64,000 nt of DNA from Sphaerospermopsis sp. SIO1G1 (GCA_010672785.1 JAAHFX010000011.1:84757-148756), one strand, 5' to 3'; shown: positions 36,771-46,164, counted from the first letter of the stretch. Translations and numbers: made by a program. Notes: generated by a model not told the origin, from the letters alone.

Positions 36771-36901
36771 ATCATTGAAATTATGTAGGTTGAATTGATG
36801 TTAGAAAAACCAACATTCTTCCAACCAACCTACAACAATTATCAAAAAAAAGTATTAAAACCCAACACCTAGGTATTTTTATTTTCCTCCCAGGTTTGGT
36901 A

Positions 36902-37699
36902 TTATCTAACCACAGACCTTAATTCTGTAAGAGCTTGACCAATTGTGACAAATTCAGGATTGCTGGATAACTGTTTAATAGTTTCTGCATCACTTTCTAG
37001 GACAATTTGATTGTAGAGATCAATAGCCTCATTCAATTTCTGAGGATTAACCTTGAGCCACTCACTTTGCTCAGAAATTTTTGTGCTAGGCTTGATAGTC
37101 TTGGTACTAGCTACTAACTTTCCTGGTGTTAACTCCAACAAAGAAGAATGGGGTGTGGTAACAGGGGGAGTATGAAAAATTTGTTTGAGTGCGCGGACTA
37201 AATTTCCGGCAGTATGTTGAGAAAGTCCTCCGAGTTTTAGTGAATGAAGAAGTGTCTGAGTAGCAGAAGGTGAAAGTAAATTGTTCTGGATAGGTAAAAC
37301 ATTTTTGAGTTTATCTCTAGCTGCGGCTGAAAGTTTAACTTCAATCCCATCAGATTTTGTTTCTACTGTGAAATCATCTGATTGAGATCCACTACCAGAT
37401 CCAGCTTGTCCTTTACTTGGTGAACCATTGTTACCACCACCACTACCAGATCCGGCCTGGCCTTTACTGGGTGAAGGATGATGGTTACCACCATTGTTAC
37501 CACCACCACTACCAGATCCGGCCTGACCTTTACTAGGTGAAGGGTTATAGTTTACAGGTGGAGTTGCACCACCACTACCAGATCCGGCTTGGCCTTTACT
37601 TGGTGAATTATTCGTTCCAGCTTGGTTTGTTAATTGCCAGTTTAGTAAAATTAACGGTGAAATTGCGAAAGCAATAATTAAGGTTCTGATTTTTAACAT
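36902..37699 (-). CDS. Secreted repeat protein (SPSKGQAGSGSGG repeats)
   Basis: 265 aa. A signal peptide (about 1-25, IIAFAISPLILLNWQL) is followed by four copies of SPSKGQAGSGSG(G) separated by spacers of N, P, H and G residues (about 33-105). The C-terminal ~150 residues are ordinary globular sequence (AAARDKLKNVLPIQNNLLSP, LRSVVR end). The repeat segment is disordered, glycine/serine-rich and could be a flexible spacer. No family is recognised. The gene stands between two mirror-image pairs of TIR-B and TIR-A elements. Confidence 0.7.
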   Translation of the reverse strand: MLKIRTLIIAFAISPLILLNWQLTNQAGTNNSPSKGQAGSGSGGATPPVNYNPSPSKGQAGSGSGGGNNGGNHHPSPSKGQAGSGSGGGNNGSPSKGQAGSGSGSQSDDFTVETKSDGIEVKLSAAARDKLKNVLPIQNNLLSPSATQTLLHSLKLGGLSQHTAGNLVRALKQIFHTPPVTTPHSSLLELTPGKLVASTKTIKPSTKISEQSEWLKVNPQKLNEAIDLYNQIVLESDAETIKQLSSNPEFVTIGQALTELRSVVR

Positions 37700-37865
37700 G
37701 ATGATTCTCTAGATAGTAAATCTGGAAGTGCTGATTTTTTTCAGTCAGCTAAATAAGTTGTGAAAAAATTACGGAAAACTGTTTAAGTTTTGATCCTATT
37801 CAGTGATGCGTTGAATAGTTGCAAAACCAATCAATAGTAGTTGGGGTGATGGGGTGATGGGGATA

Positions 37866-37973
37866 TACAGCACTTTCCGGTGTAATGAGGTACGTTTTTG
37901 GCGGGCTGTCCGGCCCACCCCACAAGAGTTTCATGATTATGATTTGTACCTCGTAGCAACGAAATCTGCTGTA
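37866..37973. repeat. TIR-A element, copy 3
   Basis: 108 bp from TACAGCACTTTCCGG to GAAATCTGCTGTA, inverse to the copy at 36473. Its right TA (37972-37973) is shared with the left TA of the TIR-B copy that follows. Confidence 0.8.
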
Positions 37974-38065
37974 TTATGTCCGCATCATCACTTGCGACTT
38001 GTGTGTGCAGAAATCCAAAAACTCTTCTCACCCTGCACCCTGCACCCGGATTCGCAGACATGATA
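37972..38065. repeat. TIR-B element, copy 3
   Basis: Begins TATTATGTCCGC and ends CAGACATGATA, 94 bp. It abuts the stop codon of the gene 38066-39214 and touches the TIR-A element on the other side. Confidence 0.75.
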
Positions 38066-39214
38066 TTATCTGGGTAAGAAATTAAAACCATAGCCCACAG
38101 TTAGAACAAACACTGTACCACCAGGACTATTATCTGTTAGATCAGCACCTTGAGCAGTGATTGTAAAAGGAATAGTCGGTACAGGAACAACAGAGATACC
38201 TGCGTTTAAACCCACTCCACTCCAACCTGCACCCACACCTATCTGCGGGTGAACTTGCACACCCACTCCACCGAAGATCCCCGTAGTTGCATCCCCTTGT
38301 CGGAAATCACCACCACCTGCTCCCAGAGAAACAGAAATAGCCATAGGGTTAACAGGATTTTCCGGTTGTAAAAAAGAGTATGAAGTAACGACACCATATG
38401 CACCAGATGGCCTAATACCTTCATTTCCATACTGAGCAAAGGTATGCCAGCCACCAGCTACAGCAATTTGATGGTTGGGTTTGACATATACCACTCGGTG
38501 AGCTTTGAGGTCAAAAGTGCCGTTATAGCCGAAATTTTTGATACTACCGTTATTGAAGATCAATTCTAGCCCAATTAGGTCATAGGAATTTCCTAAACCA
38601 AATCCTGCACTGATACTTCCATCTGGGTTGCCATCTCTAGCTTTACCTGCTGTAGCGGCGGCTGCACCTATAAATAAGTCACCCCAATTTGCGCCAAAAG
38701 CACTAGGACTACCAAAACTCAGTCCTGGTTGATAGGTGCGTTTGGGTGCAGGTGTTGTGTTAACAAGGGGTTCAATTAATAATTGTTGGCGTAACTGATT
38801 AACATCTTCTACGTTATCACTAGAATTCTCAGATGAATCTATATTTTGAGTGACATTTGGAGACTGAAGAGGGAAAAGATTTTTTGCTTCAGTGGATACA
38901 TTCTCAAAATTATTTTTTGAATCTATCTTGGTGGTGGTAAGTTGAGTTTTTTCAGTTTTATTTTTAGAGCGTTCAATTGCTAGGTATATACGCTGCCTAA
39001 TTTCATTTTTCTCTTGACTCGACAACACTTTTTTAGGGGTTGATAATTCTGTTTTTTCTACATCAGGAGATGATTGATCAGATGCAGATACTGATTTCAT
39101 ACATACAAATGTGGAAAACGAGAAGATACTAAGTAAGTTTATGGTAATGAACAACACCCAATTTAGGTTAGTTATCTTGTGGTTTTGATACTTATTCAAC
39201 ACTATATTCCTCAC
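38066..39214 (-). CDS. Exported barrel-like protein of unknown function
   Basis: 382 aa. A signal peptide with a long basic n-region (about 1-45, hydrophobic core VLFITINLLSIFSFSTFVCM, likely cut after SVSA) is followed by a disordered, S/T/K/N-rich region (46-150). The rest (about 165-382) alternates glycine-rich strands (SISAGFGLGNSYDLIGLELI; VSLGAGGGDFRQGDATTG) and ends in VFVLTVGYGFNFLPR, compatible with an outer-membrane beta-barrel-like fold. No family is recognised. Confidence 0.6.
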   Translation of the reverse strand: MRNIVLNKYQNHKITNLNWVLFITINLLSIFSFSTFVCMKSVSASDQSSPDVEKTELSTPKKVLSSQEKNEIRQRIYLAIERSKNKTEKTQLTTTKIDSKNNFENVSTEAKNLFPLQSPNVTQNIDSSENSSDNVEDVNQLRQQLLIEPLVNTTPAPKRTYQPGLSFGSPSAFGANWGDLFIGAAAATAGKARDGNPDGSISAGFGLGNSYDLIGLELIFNNGSIKNFGYNGTFDLKAHRVVYVKPNHQIAVAGGWHTFAQYGNEGIRPSGAYGVVTSYSFLQPENPVNPMAISVSLGAGGGDFRQGDATTGIFGGVGVQVHPQIGVGAGWSGVGLNAGISVVPVPTIPFTITAQGADLTDNSPGGTVFVLTVGYGFNFLPR

Positions 39215-39928
39215 AGTATTATATAATTTAACTATTGGCTCAAGAGGATATTACAAACCTACCCAAAGCAGATTTTAACGTTGCCTAAATTCTGACAAGC
39301 AACGAAAATTTGTATAATTATTTACTAAAGTTAGTAATAATTTATTGTGATATTTGTTATCGTAAATGCCCTATAGATATATCCTCTAATATGAGATTTT
39401 TACCAATATCTATTCAGGGTTTCCGGAAATGTTTTTAAAATACAAAATATCTTTAAAAATAGGATATTCCCTCATTAAACACATATAAAATTGATGGAAT
39501 AATTACTTATTTTGTATATGATGTACAGAAAATTGCTAGAATTTTAGATAATCAGATTTATTAGGATTTAGGTATGGAGTCATTAGATACTTGAATTCTT
39601 TTATGATCATGCAAATAAATGGTAAATTGATTACATAAATTTAAAATATGCGTGTAAAAAATTGCGATCGCTAGATACTTGTATTTTATTATATTCGAGT
39701 GATCCGAAGAATTAAACAGCAGTTTTTATATGGTTTTGAGACTGTATTTATAGATTGCTGAATTATAAAAATATTAAAAAATAGCATAATATAGTATCCA
39801 TTTATTAGTAAACAAGGTTGAATATTAAATAATTTTGATAAGGTGTTTATCTAGAATACCCACGTTTGATACAATTGATATATAAAATGGTATAAAATTA
39901 AATGAATAACAGTTAATGGAGACTTGAA
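39215..39928. other. 714-bp AT-rich intergenic region
   Basis: Very AT-rich, with no repeats that I recognise and no credible ORF. It separates the exported protein from the uncharacterised cluster at 39929 and presumably holds both promoters (the genes diverge). Confidence 0.4.
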
Positions 39929-40237
39929 TTGAGTAAAGATAGGATTAGATTACAAGCAAACGAGATTAAGCCCAGGTTGCAAGGTCTAAGAAAGAAAGCT
40001 TTGCTGATAGAACCTAAGTTAGCATCTAGGATTAATGAAATTGGTACTTCACTATCTAAATATAAAAATGAACTTCTAGATAAAAAACGATTTTTAATCA
40101 ATTTTTTGAATGAATTTTATTACGATATCGAAGTTTATCTATCTACAATTAAACCACTTTTAAATTTATCCCTAGCAGATATTTCTGTAACTGAGTATTA
40201 TTGGTATACAGTAATCTTATCTTGCCTAAGTGGTTGA
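39929..40237 (+). CDS. Hypothetical coiled-coil protein, possibly frameshifted
   Basis: 102 codons from TTG 39929, preceded by a GGAG box (39918-39921). It is helical and basic (MSKDRIRLQANEIKPRLQGL, then a long K/E/L/N helix). The frame ends inside the next one, where the sequence shifts from EYYWYTVIL to a frame reading NLILPKWLSQEDPKF. Either two overlapping genes or one gene with a frameshift near 40200-40235. No family is recognised. Confidence 0.45.
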   Translation: MSKDRIRLQANEIKPRLQGLRKKALLIEPKLASRINEIGTSLSKYKNELLDKKRFLINFLNEFYYDIEVYLSTIKPLLNLSLADISVTEYYWYTVILSCLSG

Positions 40238-40680
40238 GTCAAGAAGATCCCAAATTTTCTGACTGGATTGAAAAACTTATACAAGACAAGTATACTGGTA
40301 ATGATGAAGATTTAATTTTTAATTTAACTAAAACTATTAACTCTAGAAATGATGGTAGTGCTTCCAACCGTTACATTCTAGATTTATCTATGGCTACAGA
40401 TTTACTGATTAGTCATGTTCCTAGTACACTTGAGCCAGTTTTTGTTCAGCTTACAGGTATTTCTAAATTACAGGATGGACAACGAAATCCTGATTTTTTG
40501 AATAAGCAGCAGGGATGGAGTAATACTCTATCATGTTGGGATATTAAACGGGCTTTATTGGTTAGTCATGATGCTCAAGTGAACACTCCAAATAATCTAC
40601 TCAAGTTAGCAGATGTTATACTAAAAAAGAGTAGCGATAGCCCGAATAATTTTATTGTTGTTATAACCTTCCCTGGATAG
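40201..40680 (+). CDS. Hypothetical protein of the 39.9-41.5 kb cluster
   Basis: 159 codons from TTG 40201 (the true start is uncertain because of the overlap with the preceding frame). The sequence (NRYILDLSMATDLLISHVPS, LTGISKLQDGQRNPDFLN) looks like a real globular protein, without membrane segments. It ends 4 bp before the next gene. No family is recognised. Confidence 0.5.
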   Translation: MVYSNLILPKWLSQEDPKFSDWIEKLIQDKYTGNDEDLIFNLTKTINSRNDGSASNRYILDLSMATDLLISHVPSTLEPVFVQLTGISKLQDGQRNPDFLNKQQGWSNTLSCWDIKRALLVSHDAQVNTPNNLLKLADVILKKSSDSPNNFIVVITFPG

Positions 40681-40684
40681 TATT

Positions 40685-41143
40685 ATGACTAAAGATGTAA
40701 AGATTGATAATCAGTCCAGTTCTGAGATAGATTGGAAGTATTTGAAAGCATCCCAACAGTTGCAGCTAGATAAGCAAAATTATGGTGCTGATTATATTCA
40801 TATTTATGTTGATGATATAGAAGGTGATTGGCTGGAAACTTGGGATTGGGAAGATAATTTAATAGATTATATGGATGCTTTTTATCATCATTGTGAACAG
40901 GAGAATTATCAATTTGCTTTTGATACTTTAAAAGCTTGTGATAATTTATTAAACCAGCCAGAAAATTATGAGAAGGGTTTAGAAGTTTATGGTTATTTAG
41001 TTGAAAGGTTAGAGTTAGAATGTGCAAAAAAGTCAGATATTAATAATGTAGAAATTTTAAACGAAGCTAAACAAAGTATTTGTATATTACAAAATAATAG
41101 AGAAGGATACAATATGCAAGAAAAAAAATGCAGAATATTATAG
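40685..41143 (+). CDS. Hypothetical acidic protein
   Basis: 152 aa, acidic and helical (YVDDIEGDWLETWDWEDNLI), starting at ATG 40685. Its end overlaps the next ORF by 16 bp at an A-rich run (about 41120-41128), where slippage could fuse the two. Position and tight spacing suggest the same operon as its neighbours. Confidence 0.55.
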   Translation: MTKDVKIDNQSSSEIDWKYLKASQQLQLDKQNYGADYIHIYVDDIEGDWLETWDWEDNLIDYMDAFYHHCEQENYQFAFDTLKACDNLLNQPENYEKGLEVYGYLVERLELECAKKSDINNVEILNEAKQSICILQNNREGYNMQEKKCRIL

Positions 41144-41508
41144 ATCCAGTAGAATCTCGTTTAGGATATATGAAAAAATTACTAGATAAAGTGCATAATG
41201 GTGTAATTAGAAAAACTTGGAAATTTGAATGTTGTATTCGTGACGATGAAACACAAACTTTTTATAGAAAAGAAGCACGCGCAACTAGTGAAAACTTTAT
41301 AGTAGATTTTGGATTTTGGTATGATATTGAATTAGGTGGTTATTTTATAAGTAAAACAGATGGTTCTGAACAAGATAATATTAATGAAGATTTCTATTCA
41401 TCAACTTTTTCTAATCAAGAACTTGATTTAATAATAGAATACTTGAAAAAAATTGAAGCAGCAAATTGGCAAGCCAAATCAATGGATTTAGATGCTTTAC
41501 CAGAATAA
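41128..41508 (+). CDS. Hypothetical protein
   Basis: 126 aa from ATG 41128: KLLDKVHNGVIRKTWKFECC, FGFWYDIELGGYFISKTDGS, then an acidic tail. It is the last gene of the uncharacterised cluster and lies 47 bp before hicB. No family is recognised; it looks like a small soluble alpha/beta protein. Confidence 0.55.
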   Translation: MQNIIDPVESRLGYMKKLLDKVHNGVIRKTWKFECCIRDDETQTFYRKEARATSENFIVDFGFWYDIELGGYFISKTDGSEQDNINEDFYSSTFSNQELDLIIEYLKKIEAANWQAKSMDLDALPE

Positions 41509-41555
41509 AAGATATATCATTATATTTGTGATTCCATCAAAAAATTAATTGAACT

Positions 41556-41774
41556 ATGAAAACAGTTAACTCTCAAAGAAAAGTGCTATTATCTCATGGT
41601 GAAGATGGATATTTTGTTGTTGAAGTACCCAGTTTACCTGGTTGTATCAGTCAGGGTAAAACCCGTGAGGAAGCTTTAACTAACATTGAAGAAGCAATAT
41701 CTCTGTATATTGAAGTTTTGCAAGATAGAGGTGAACCCGTTCCAGAAGATACGGTTGAGGTAGTTTTGGTGTGA
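41556..41774 (+). CDS. hicB: HicB-like antitoxin
   Basis: 72 aa, the partial RNase H-like HicB fold: YFVVEVPSLPGCISQGKTRE is the family signature. It neutralises the HicA mRNA interferase. It overlaps hicA by 4 bp (GTGA), so it is translationally coupled. No DNA-binding extension is present. Confidence 0.9.
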   Translation: MKTVNSQRKVLLSHGEDGYFVVEVPSLPGCISQGKTREEALTNIEEAISLYIEVLQDRGEPVPEDTVEVVLV

Positions 41775-41992
41775 GTAAGTTACCGATTATTTCAGGTTTA
41801 GAGTGTGTGAAAGCACTAGGAAAAATTGGCTTTGTTGTGGATAGACAAAGAGGAAGTCACATCATATTGGTTCGTGAAGAACCTCGAAGCACAATATCTG
41901 TACCAGAACATAAAGAACTAGATAGGGGTACTTTACGGGGAATTATTCGACAAGCAGGTTTGAGTGTAGATGAATTTATTGAATTATTGTGA
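41771..41992 (+). CDS. hicA: HicA-like mRNA interferase toxin
   Basis: 73 aa, GTG start overlapping hicB. The dsRBD-like HicA fold has the catalytic histidine in RGSHIILVRE, followed by SVPEHKELDRGTLRGIIRQAGLSVDEF. It is complete. The order hicB-hicA is the less common but established arrangement. A damaged second copy of this family is at 63700. Confidence 0.9.
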   Translation: MSKLPIISGLECVKALGKIGFVVDRQRGSHIILVREEPRSTISVPEHKELDRGTLRGIIRQAGLSVDEFIELL

Positions 41993-42067
41993 CACTGCAA
42001 TCAAGGCATGATCTCTGGTACAAACTCCATGTAAAATACATAATTCAGACAGTATTTTCTCAACAAC

Positions 42068-43156
42068 ATGGGTAGCACATTTGGTCATCTTTTCCGAATT
42101 ACAACTTTTGGCGAATCTCACGGCGGCGGTGTGGGTGTTATTATTGACGGTTGTCCCCCACAACTGGAAATCTCCCCCAAAGAAATTCAATTTGAATTAG
42201 ACAGAAGACGGCCAGGACAAAGTAAAATCACTACACCCCGTAAAGAAGCGGATAGTTGTGAGATATTATCAGGGACATTTGAAGGTAAAACTCTAGGAAC
42301 ACCTATTTCCATCTTAGTCAAAAATAAAGATACCCGTTCCCAAGATTACGATGAGATGGCGCAAAAATACCGTCCTTCCCATGCAGATGCTACCTATGAT
42401 GCAAAATATGGGTTTAGAAATTGGCAAGGTGGGGGAAGATCCTCAGCACGTGAGACAATAGGTAGGGTAGCTGCTGGTGCGATCGCTAAAAAAATTCTTC
42501 GTCAAGTTGCAGGGGTGGAAATTATCGCCTATGTTAAACGTATTAAGGATTTAGCAGGAAATGTTGATACTAATACTGTAACTTTGGAGGATGTAGAAAG
42601 TAACATCGTCCGTTGTCCAGATGGGGAAATAGCTAACCAAATGATAGAGTTAATTGAAAAAACAGGTAGGGATGGTAATTCTATCGGTGGTGTGGTTGAG
42701 TGTGTAGTTAGAAATGTTCCCAAGGGTTTAGGTGAACCGGTTTTTGATAAGTTAGAAGCAGATTTAGCAAAAGCGGTGATGTCTCTTCCAGCAAGTAAAG
42801 GTTTTGAAATTGGTTCAGGTTTTGACGGAACTTTGTTAACCGGGTTTGAACATAACGATGAATTTTATGTCGCTGAAAATGGAGAAGTGAGAACTGTAAC
42901 TAACCGTTCTGGTGGTGTACAAGGAGGAATTTCTAATGGTGAAAATATTATTATTAGAGTTGCTTTTAAACCAACTGCAACTATTAGAAAAGAACAAAAA
43001 ACTGTAACTAAAGAAGGTGAAGAAACTGTGTTAGCAGGAAAGGGAAGACATGATCCTTGTGTGTTACCCCGTGCAGTTCCTATGGTTGATGCTATGGTAG
43101 CTTTGGTTTTATGTGATCATCTTTTAAGACATTATGGACAGTGTAAGTTATTGTAG
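42068..43156 (+). CDS. aroC: Chorismate synthase
   Basis: 362 aa, flavin-dependent conversion of EPSP to chorismate, the last common step to aromatic amino acids. Signatures: GESHGGGVGVIIDGCPP near the N terminus, GGRSSARETIGRVAAGA, RSGGVQGGISNGE and RHDPCVLPRAVPMVDAM near the C terminus. Full length and complete; standing alone downstream of HicBA. Confidence 0.97.
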   Translation: MGSTFGHLFRITTFGESHGGGVGVIIDGCPPQLEISPKEIQFELDRRRPGQSKITTPRKEADSCEILSGTFEGKTLGTPISILVKNKDTRSQDYDEMAQKYRPSHADATYDAKYGFRNWQGGGRSSARETIGRVAAGAIAKKILRQVAGVEIIAYVKRIKDLAGNVDTNTVTLEDVESNIVRCPDGEIANQMIELIEKTGRDGNSIGGVVECVVRNVPKGLGEPVFDKLEADLAKAVMSLPASKGFEIGSGFDGTLLTGFEHNDEFYVAENGEVRTVTNRSGGVQGGISNGENIIIRVAFKPTATIRKEQKTVTKEGEETVLAGKGRHDPCVLPRAVPMVDAMVALVLCDHLLRHYGQCKLL

Positions 43157-43348
43157 GGATTCAAAATTTAGAAGTAAGAAAATAACCGAAAATCTCTCTT
43201 AACTTTTCTTTTCTTCGCTTTCTTCGCTCCTTCGTGGTTCATTTCTATAAAAAAGAATAAAACGAACCACTCCAGACACAGAGAACACAGAGAAAGAGAG
43301 AAATAGGAGTTTTTTAAATAATCTAAAATCCATAATCTAAAATCCAAA

Positions 43349-44236
43349 ATGGTATTACCTCCTCCTTTAAAACCAGGTGATTTATTGCGTGTTATTGCTC
43401 CTAGTGGTGCTTTGCGGGAGTTTGCAGCTTTTGAACAAAGTTTAGAAATTTATAAAGTACATGATTACAATATCCAAGTTAGTGAAAATTTAGAAAGCAG
43501 ACATGGTTATCTTGCCGGTACAGATGATCACCGTTGTCAACAACTGGCCGTCGCATGGCATGATCCAGAATGTCGGGGTATTATCTGCGCTAGGGGTGGT
43601 TTTGGGAGTACCCGCATTTTAGAAAATTGGAGTTGGGAGCAAAAAAACCCAGATCCTAAATGGTTAATTGGTTTTTCTGATATCACAGCCCTACTCTGGA
43701 GTCTCTACAAGGCTGGTATTTCTGGTGTACATGGGCCTGTACTTACTACCCTAAAAAATGAGCCAGAATGGTCAATACAACGGTTATTTGATCTTGTAGA
43801 GGGTAGGGCGATCGCACCATTACAGGGTAAGGGGTGGGGTGGTGGAAAAGTAACGGGGGTACTACTTCCAGGTAATTTGACGGTAGCAACTCATCTTTTA
43901 GGAACACCAATATTACCGGATCTGGATGGTGTAATTTTAGCTTTTGAAGATGTCACAGAAGCACCCTATCGTATTGATCGGATGTTAACTCAATGGCGGT
44001 TAAGTGGTATGCTATCCAAGGTTCGAGGTATTGCTTTGGGTGGTTTTACCAAGTGTGAAGCACCTCCGAATATACCAAGTTTGAGTATAGAGGAAGTTTT
44101 ACAAGATAGATTATCTAATTTAAGTATTCCCATTGTTTCCGATTTACCCTTTGGTCATGATAACTCTAATGCAGCTTTACCTGTAGGGGTAGAAGTAACT
44201 TTAGATGCAGAACGGGGAATATTGGCACTTACTTAA
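43349..44236 (+). CDS. LD-carboxypeptidase (S66 family)
   Basis: 295 aa. The nucleophile is Ser110 in WLIGFSDITALLW; the glutamate in LAFEDVTEAPYRIDRM and the histidine in SDLPFGHD complete the triad. S66 enzymes cleave the terminal D-Ala of muropeptides (LdcA, peptidoglycan recycling) or the aminoacyl-nucleotide of microcin C (MccF). LdcA is the more likely role. The C-terminal half is typical of the family. Confidence 0.9.
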   Translation: MVLPPPLKPGDLLRVIAPSGALREFAAFEQSLEIYKVHDYNIQVSENLESRHGYLAGTDDHRCQQLAVAWHDPECRGIICARGGFGSTRILENWSWEQKNPDPKWLIGFSDITALLWSLYKAGISGVHGPVLTTLKNEPEWSIQRLFDLVEGRAIAPLQGKGWGGGKVTGVLLPGNLTVATHLLGTPILPDLDGVILAFEDVTEAPYRIDRMLTQWRLSGMLSKVRGIALGGFTKCEAPPNIPSLSIEEVLQDRLSNLSIPIVSDLPFGHDNSNAALPVGVEVTLDAERGILALT

Positions 44237-44302
44237 ACTATAAATTGATAATTTATCAAAATTAATCTTTACTAAAACTAACCAACTAATCCCACAAAAA
44301 AA

Positions 44303-45409
44303 ATGACTAAAAGATATATACCCAATGCTTTTTTAAAAATTGAAGACAATCAAGTTAAAGCTATCTTTGCTTGGAGTCAACGCCCTCCAGAAATTATTCC
44401 TTATCTGTCTTGGTTAACCATTTTAGAAATATTTGTCCATGAACATGATCTGGAATCGGCTTATCAAATATTTCAACAAATTAAATCAGCTACAACTCAT
44501 GAAAAAGTTACAGCAGAAATCCAAAAATATCAACATCTTAGCAACCAAGCAATTATCTTTTTATCTGAAAAAAGTCTGACTCTATTTGGTAAAGGATTTC
44601 GGAGTTTCATTGAAAAAGAAGAAGAATATGAACTTGTAGGAGTTAGCAATAACAATTACCAGGTTTTAAAACAGTTTTTTGCACAAACCCAAATCAAAGA
44701 TGACTTAGAACAAATAGATAGTATAGATGGCTTTTGCCAACTAGTTATCTATCTAGAGAAAATTGGTTTATTATCAGTTGCTACCCATGATATTGACTGG
44801 GGAGACTTAAAAAAAACCACCCCTATCTGTCAAGCATTTGGCTTAACTAGAGGCAAACCAGTTGATAGGTACTATTTAAGTAAATTTATTCAAGAAATTC
44901 AACCACAAATTACTGGAAAAATTCTAGAAATTGGCGGTACACCAAAAGATAAAGATTTCTATGAAGTCAACCCAGGTTCATTATATCAAGTCATGAATAT
45001 AGAATCAGGCCCAGGAATAGATATAGTTGGTGATGCTCATGACACCTCGATTATTCAACCAGATTCCTTTGATTCTATTATTACCTTTAATGTTCTCGAA
45101 CATTGTTATGCACCTTGGCAAGTTGTAGAAAATATTTACACTTGGTTAAAACCTGGTGGTAAATGTTTTGCAATGGTTCCCAGTGCAATTAGACTTCATG
45201 CTACACCAATGGATTATTGGCGGCCTTTACCAGATGCTTTTGCTTGGATGTTTAGAAATTTCTCTCAGCAAAAATTATATATTTATGGTAATCCTATTAG
45301 TGTTATAGCTAGTTATCATGGCATAGCTACCGAAGAATTAACTACTGAAGAATTAGATGCTTTTCATCCAGATTATCCAGTAGCTACTTGTATTTTTGCT
45401 CAAAAGTAA
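44303..45409 (+). CDS. SAM-dependent methyltransferase with novel N-terminal domain
   Basis: 368 aa. The N-terminal ~195 residues are a domain I cannot name (helical, NAFLKIEDNQVKAIFAWSQR ...). The C-terminal part (about 205-335) is a class I methyltransferase: KILEIGGTPKDKDFYEV, then SFDSIITFNVLEHCYAPWQV and TWLKPGGKCFAMVPSAI. It abuts a glycosyltransferase, so it may modify a glycan or glycolipid. Confidence 0.75.
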   Translation: MTKRYIPNAFLKIEDNQVKAIFAWSQRPPEIIPYLSWLTILEIFVHEHDLESAYQIFQQIKSATTHEKVTAEIQKYQHLSNQAIIFLSEKSLTLFGKGFRSFIEKEEEYELVGVSNNNYQVLKQFFAQTQIKDDLEQIDSIDGFCQLVIYLEKIGLLSVATHDIDWGDLKKTTPICQAFGLTRGKPVDRYYLSKFIQEIQPQITGKILEIGGTPKDKDFYEVNPGSLYQVMNIESGPGIDIVGDAHDTSIIQPDSFDSIITFNVLEHCYAPWQVVENIYTWLKPGGKCFAMVPSAIRLHATPMDYWRPLPDAFAWMFRNFSQQKLYIYGNPISVIASYHGIATEELTTEELDAFHPDYPVATCIFAQK

Positions 45410-45442
45410 TTGCCTTCATCAATTAACATTCAGAAAGAGTTT

Positions 45443-46105
45443 ATGAGTCCCATAACATTTGATATTAACCCAGAAATAAGCGTCATTTTATGTACATACA
45501 ATCGTGAAAAATATTTACCACATTGTATTGATAGTGTTGTTAACCAAAGCTTTGCAAATTGGGAACTTTTGATTGTGGATGATGGTAGTGAAGATAATAC
45601 GTTTTCTATTGTCAATCCTTATTTGCAAACCCATAAAAATATTCGTTACTTGAAACATCAAAATCGCAAATTAGCCTACTCAAAAAATGTTGGTATTCAG
45701 GCTTCATTTAGCCAATACATTACATTTATTGATAGTGATGATACTTATGCTCCGGAACATTTAGCATCTCGTTTAGAGTATATGCAAAATCATCCAGATA
45801 TTGATTTAATTCAAGGGGGATTTTTTAGTGAAGAAGAAATCTTTGTTGCTGATTATTTTCAAGCTGGAAAAACTATTAATTTACGAGAATGTGTATTAGG
45901 CCCAACATTTTTTGGGAAGCGACGGGTGTTTTTTGAATTGCAAGGTTTTCAAAATATTGCTTATGGAGAGGATACAAATTTTTGGGAACGAGCAGAAAAA
46001 ATATTTAAAACTGCTAGAATAAGCACACCAGAAACATATAATTATACTAGAGCCGAAACCAGTATTACTAAAAGTGTTTTAGAACAAATCTCTTCATCTG
46101 ACTAG
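45443..46105 (+). CDS. Family 2 glycosyltransferase
   Basis: About 220 aa if the start is ATG 45443 (MSPITFDINPEISVILCTYN); the TTG at 45410 would add eleven residues of little character. GT-A fold: ILCTYNREKYL, LLIVDDGSEDNT, TFIDSDDTYAPEHL (DXD). It lies immediately after the methyltransferase, in the same operon. The acceptor is unknown. Confidence 0.88.
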   Translation: MSPITFDINPEISVILCTYNREKYLPHCIDSVVNQSFANWELLIVDDGSEDNTFSIVNPYLQTHKNIRYLKHQNRKLAYSKNVGIQASFSQYITFIDSDDTYAPEHLASRLEYMQNHPDIDLIQGGFFSEEEIFVADYFQAGKTINLRECVLGPTFFGKRRVFFELQGFQNIAYGEDTNFWERAEKIFKTARISTPETYNYTRAETSITKSVLEQISSSD

Positions 46106-46164
46106 AATAAATTAGGTATGAAATTTAAACTGTTCCTATCTCAAATAAGCCGTTCTAAATAATT

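Noticed and set aside
37831..38091. Frames on both strands between the repeat protein and the barrel-like protein
   Set aside because: They translate the TIR-A/TIR-B elements.
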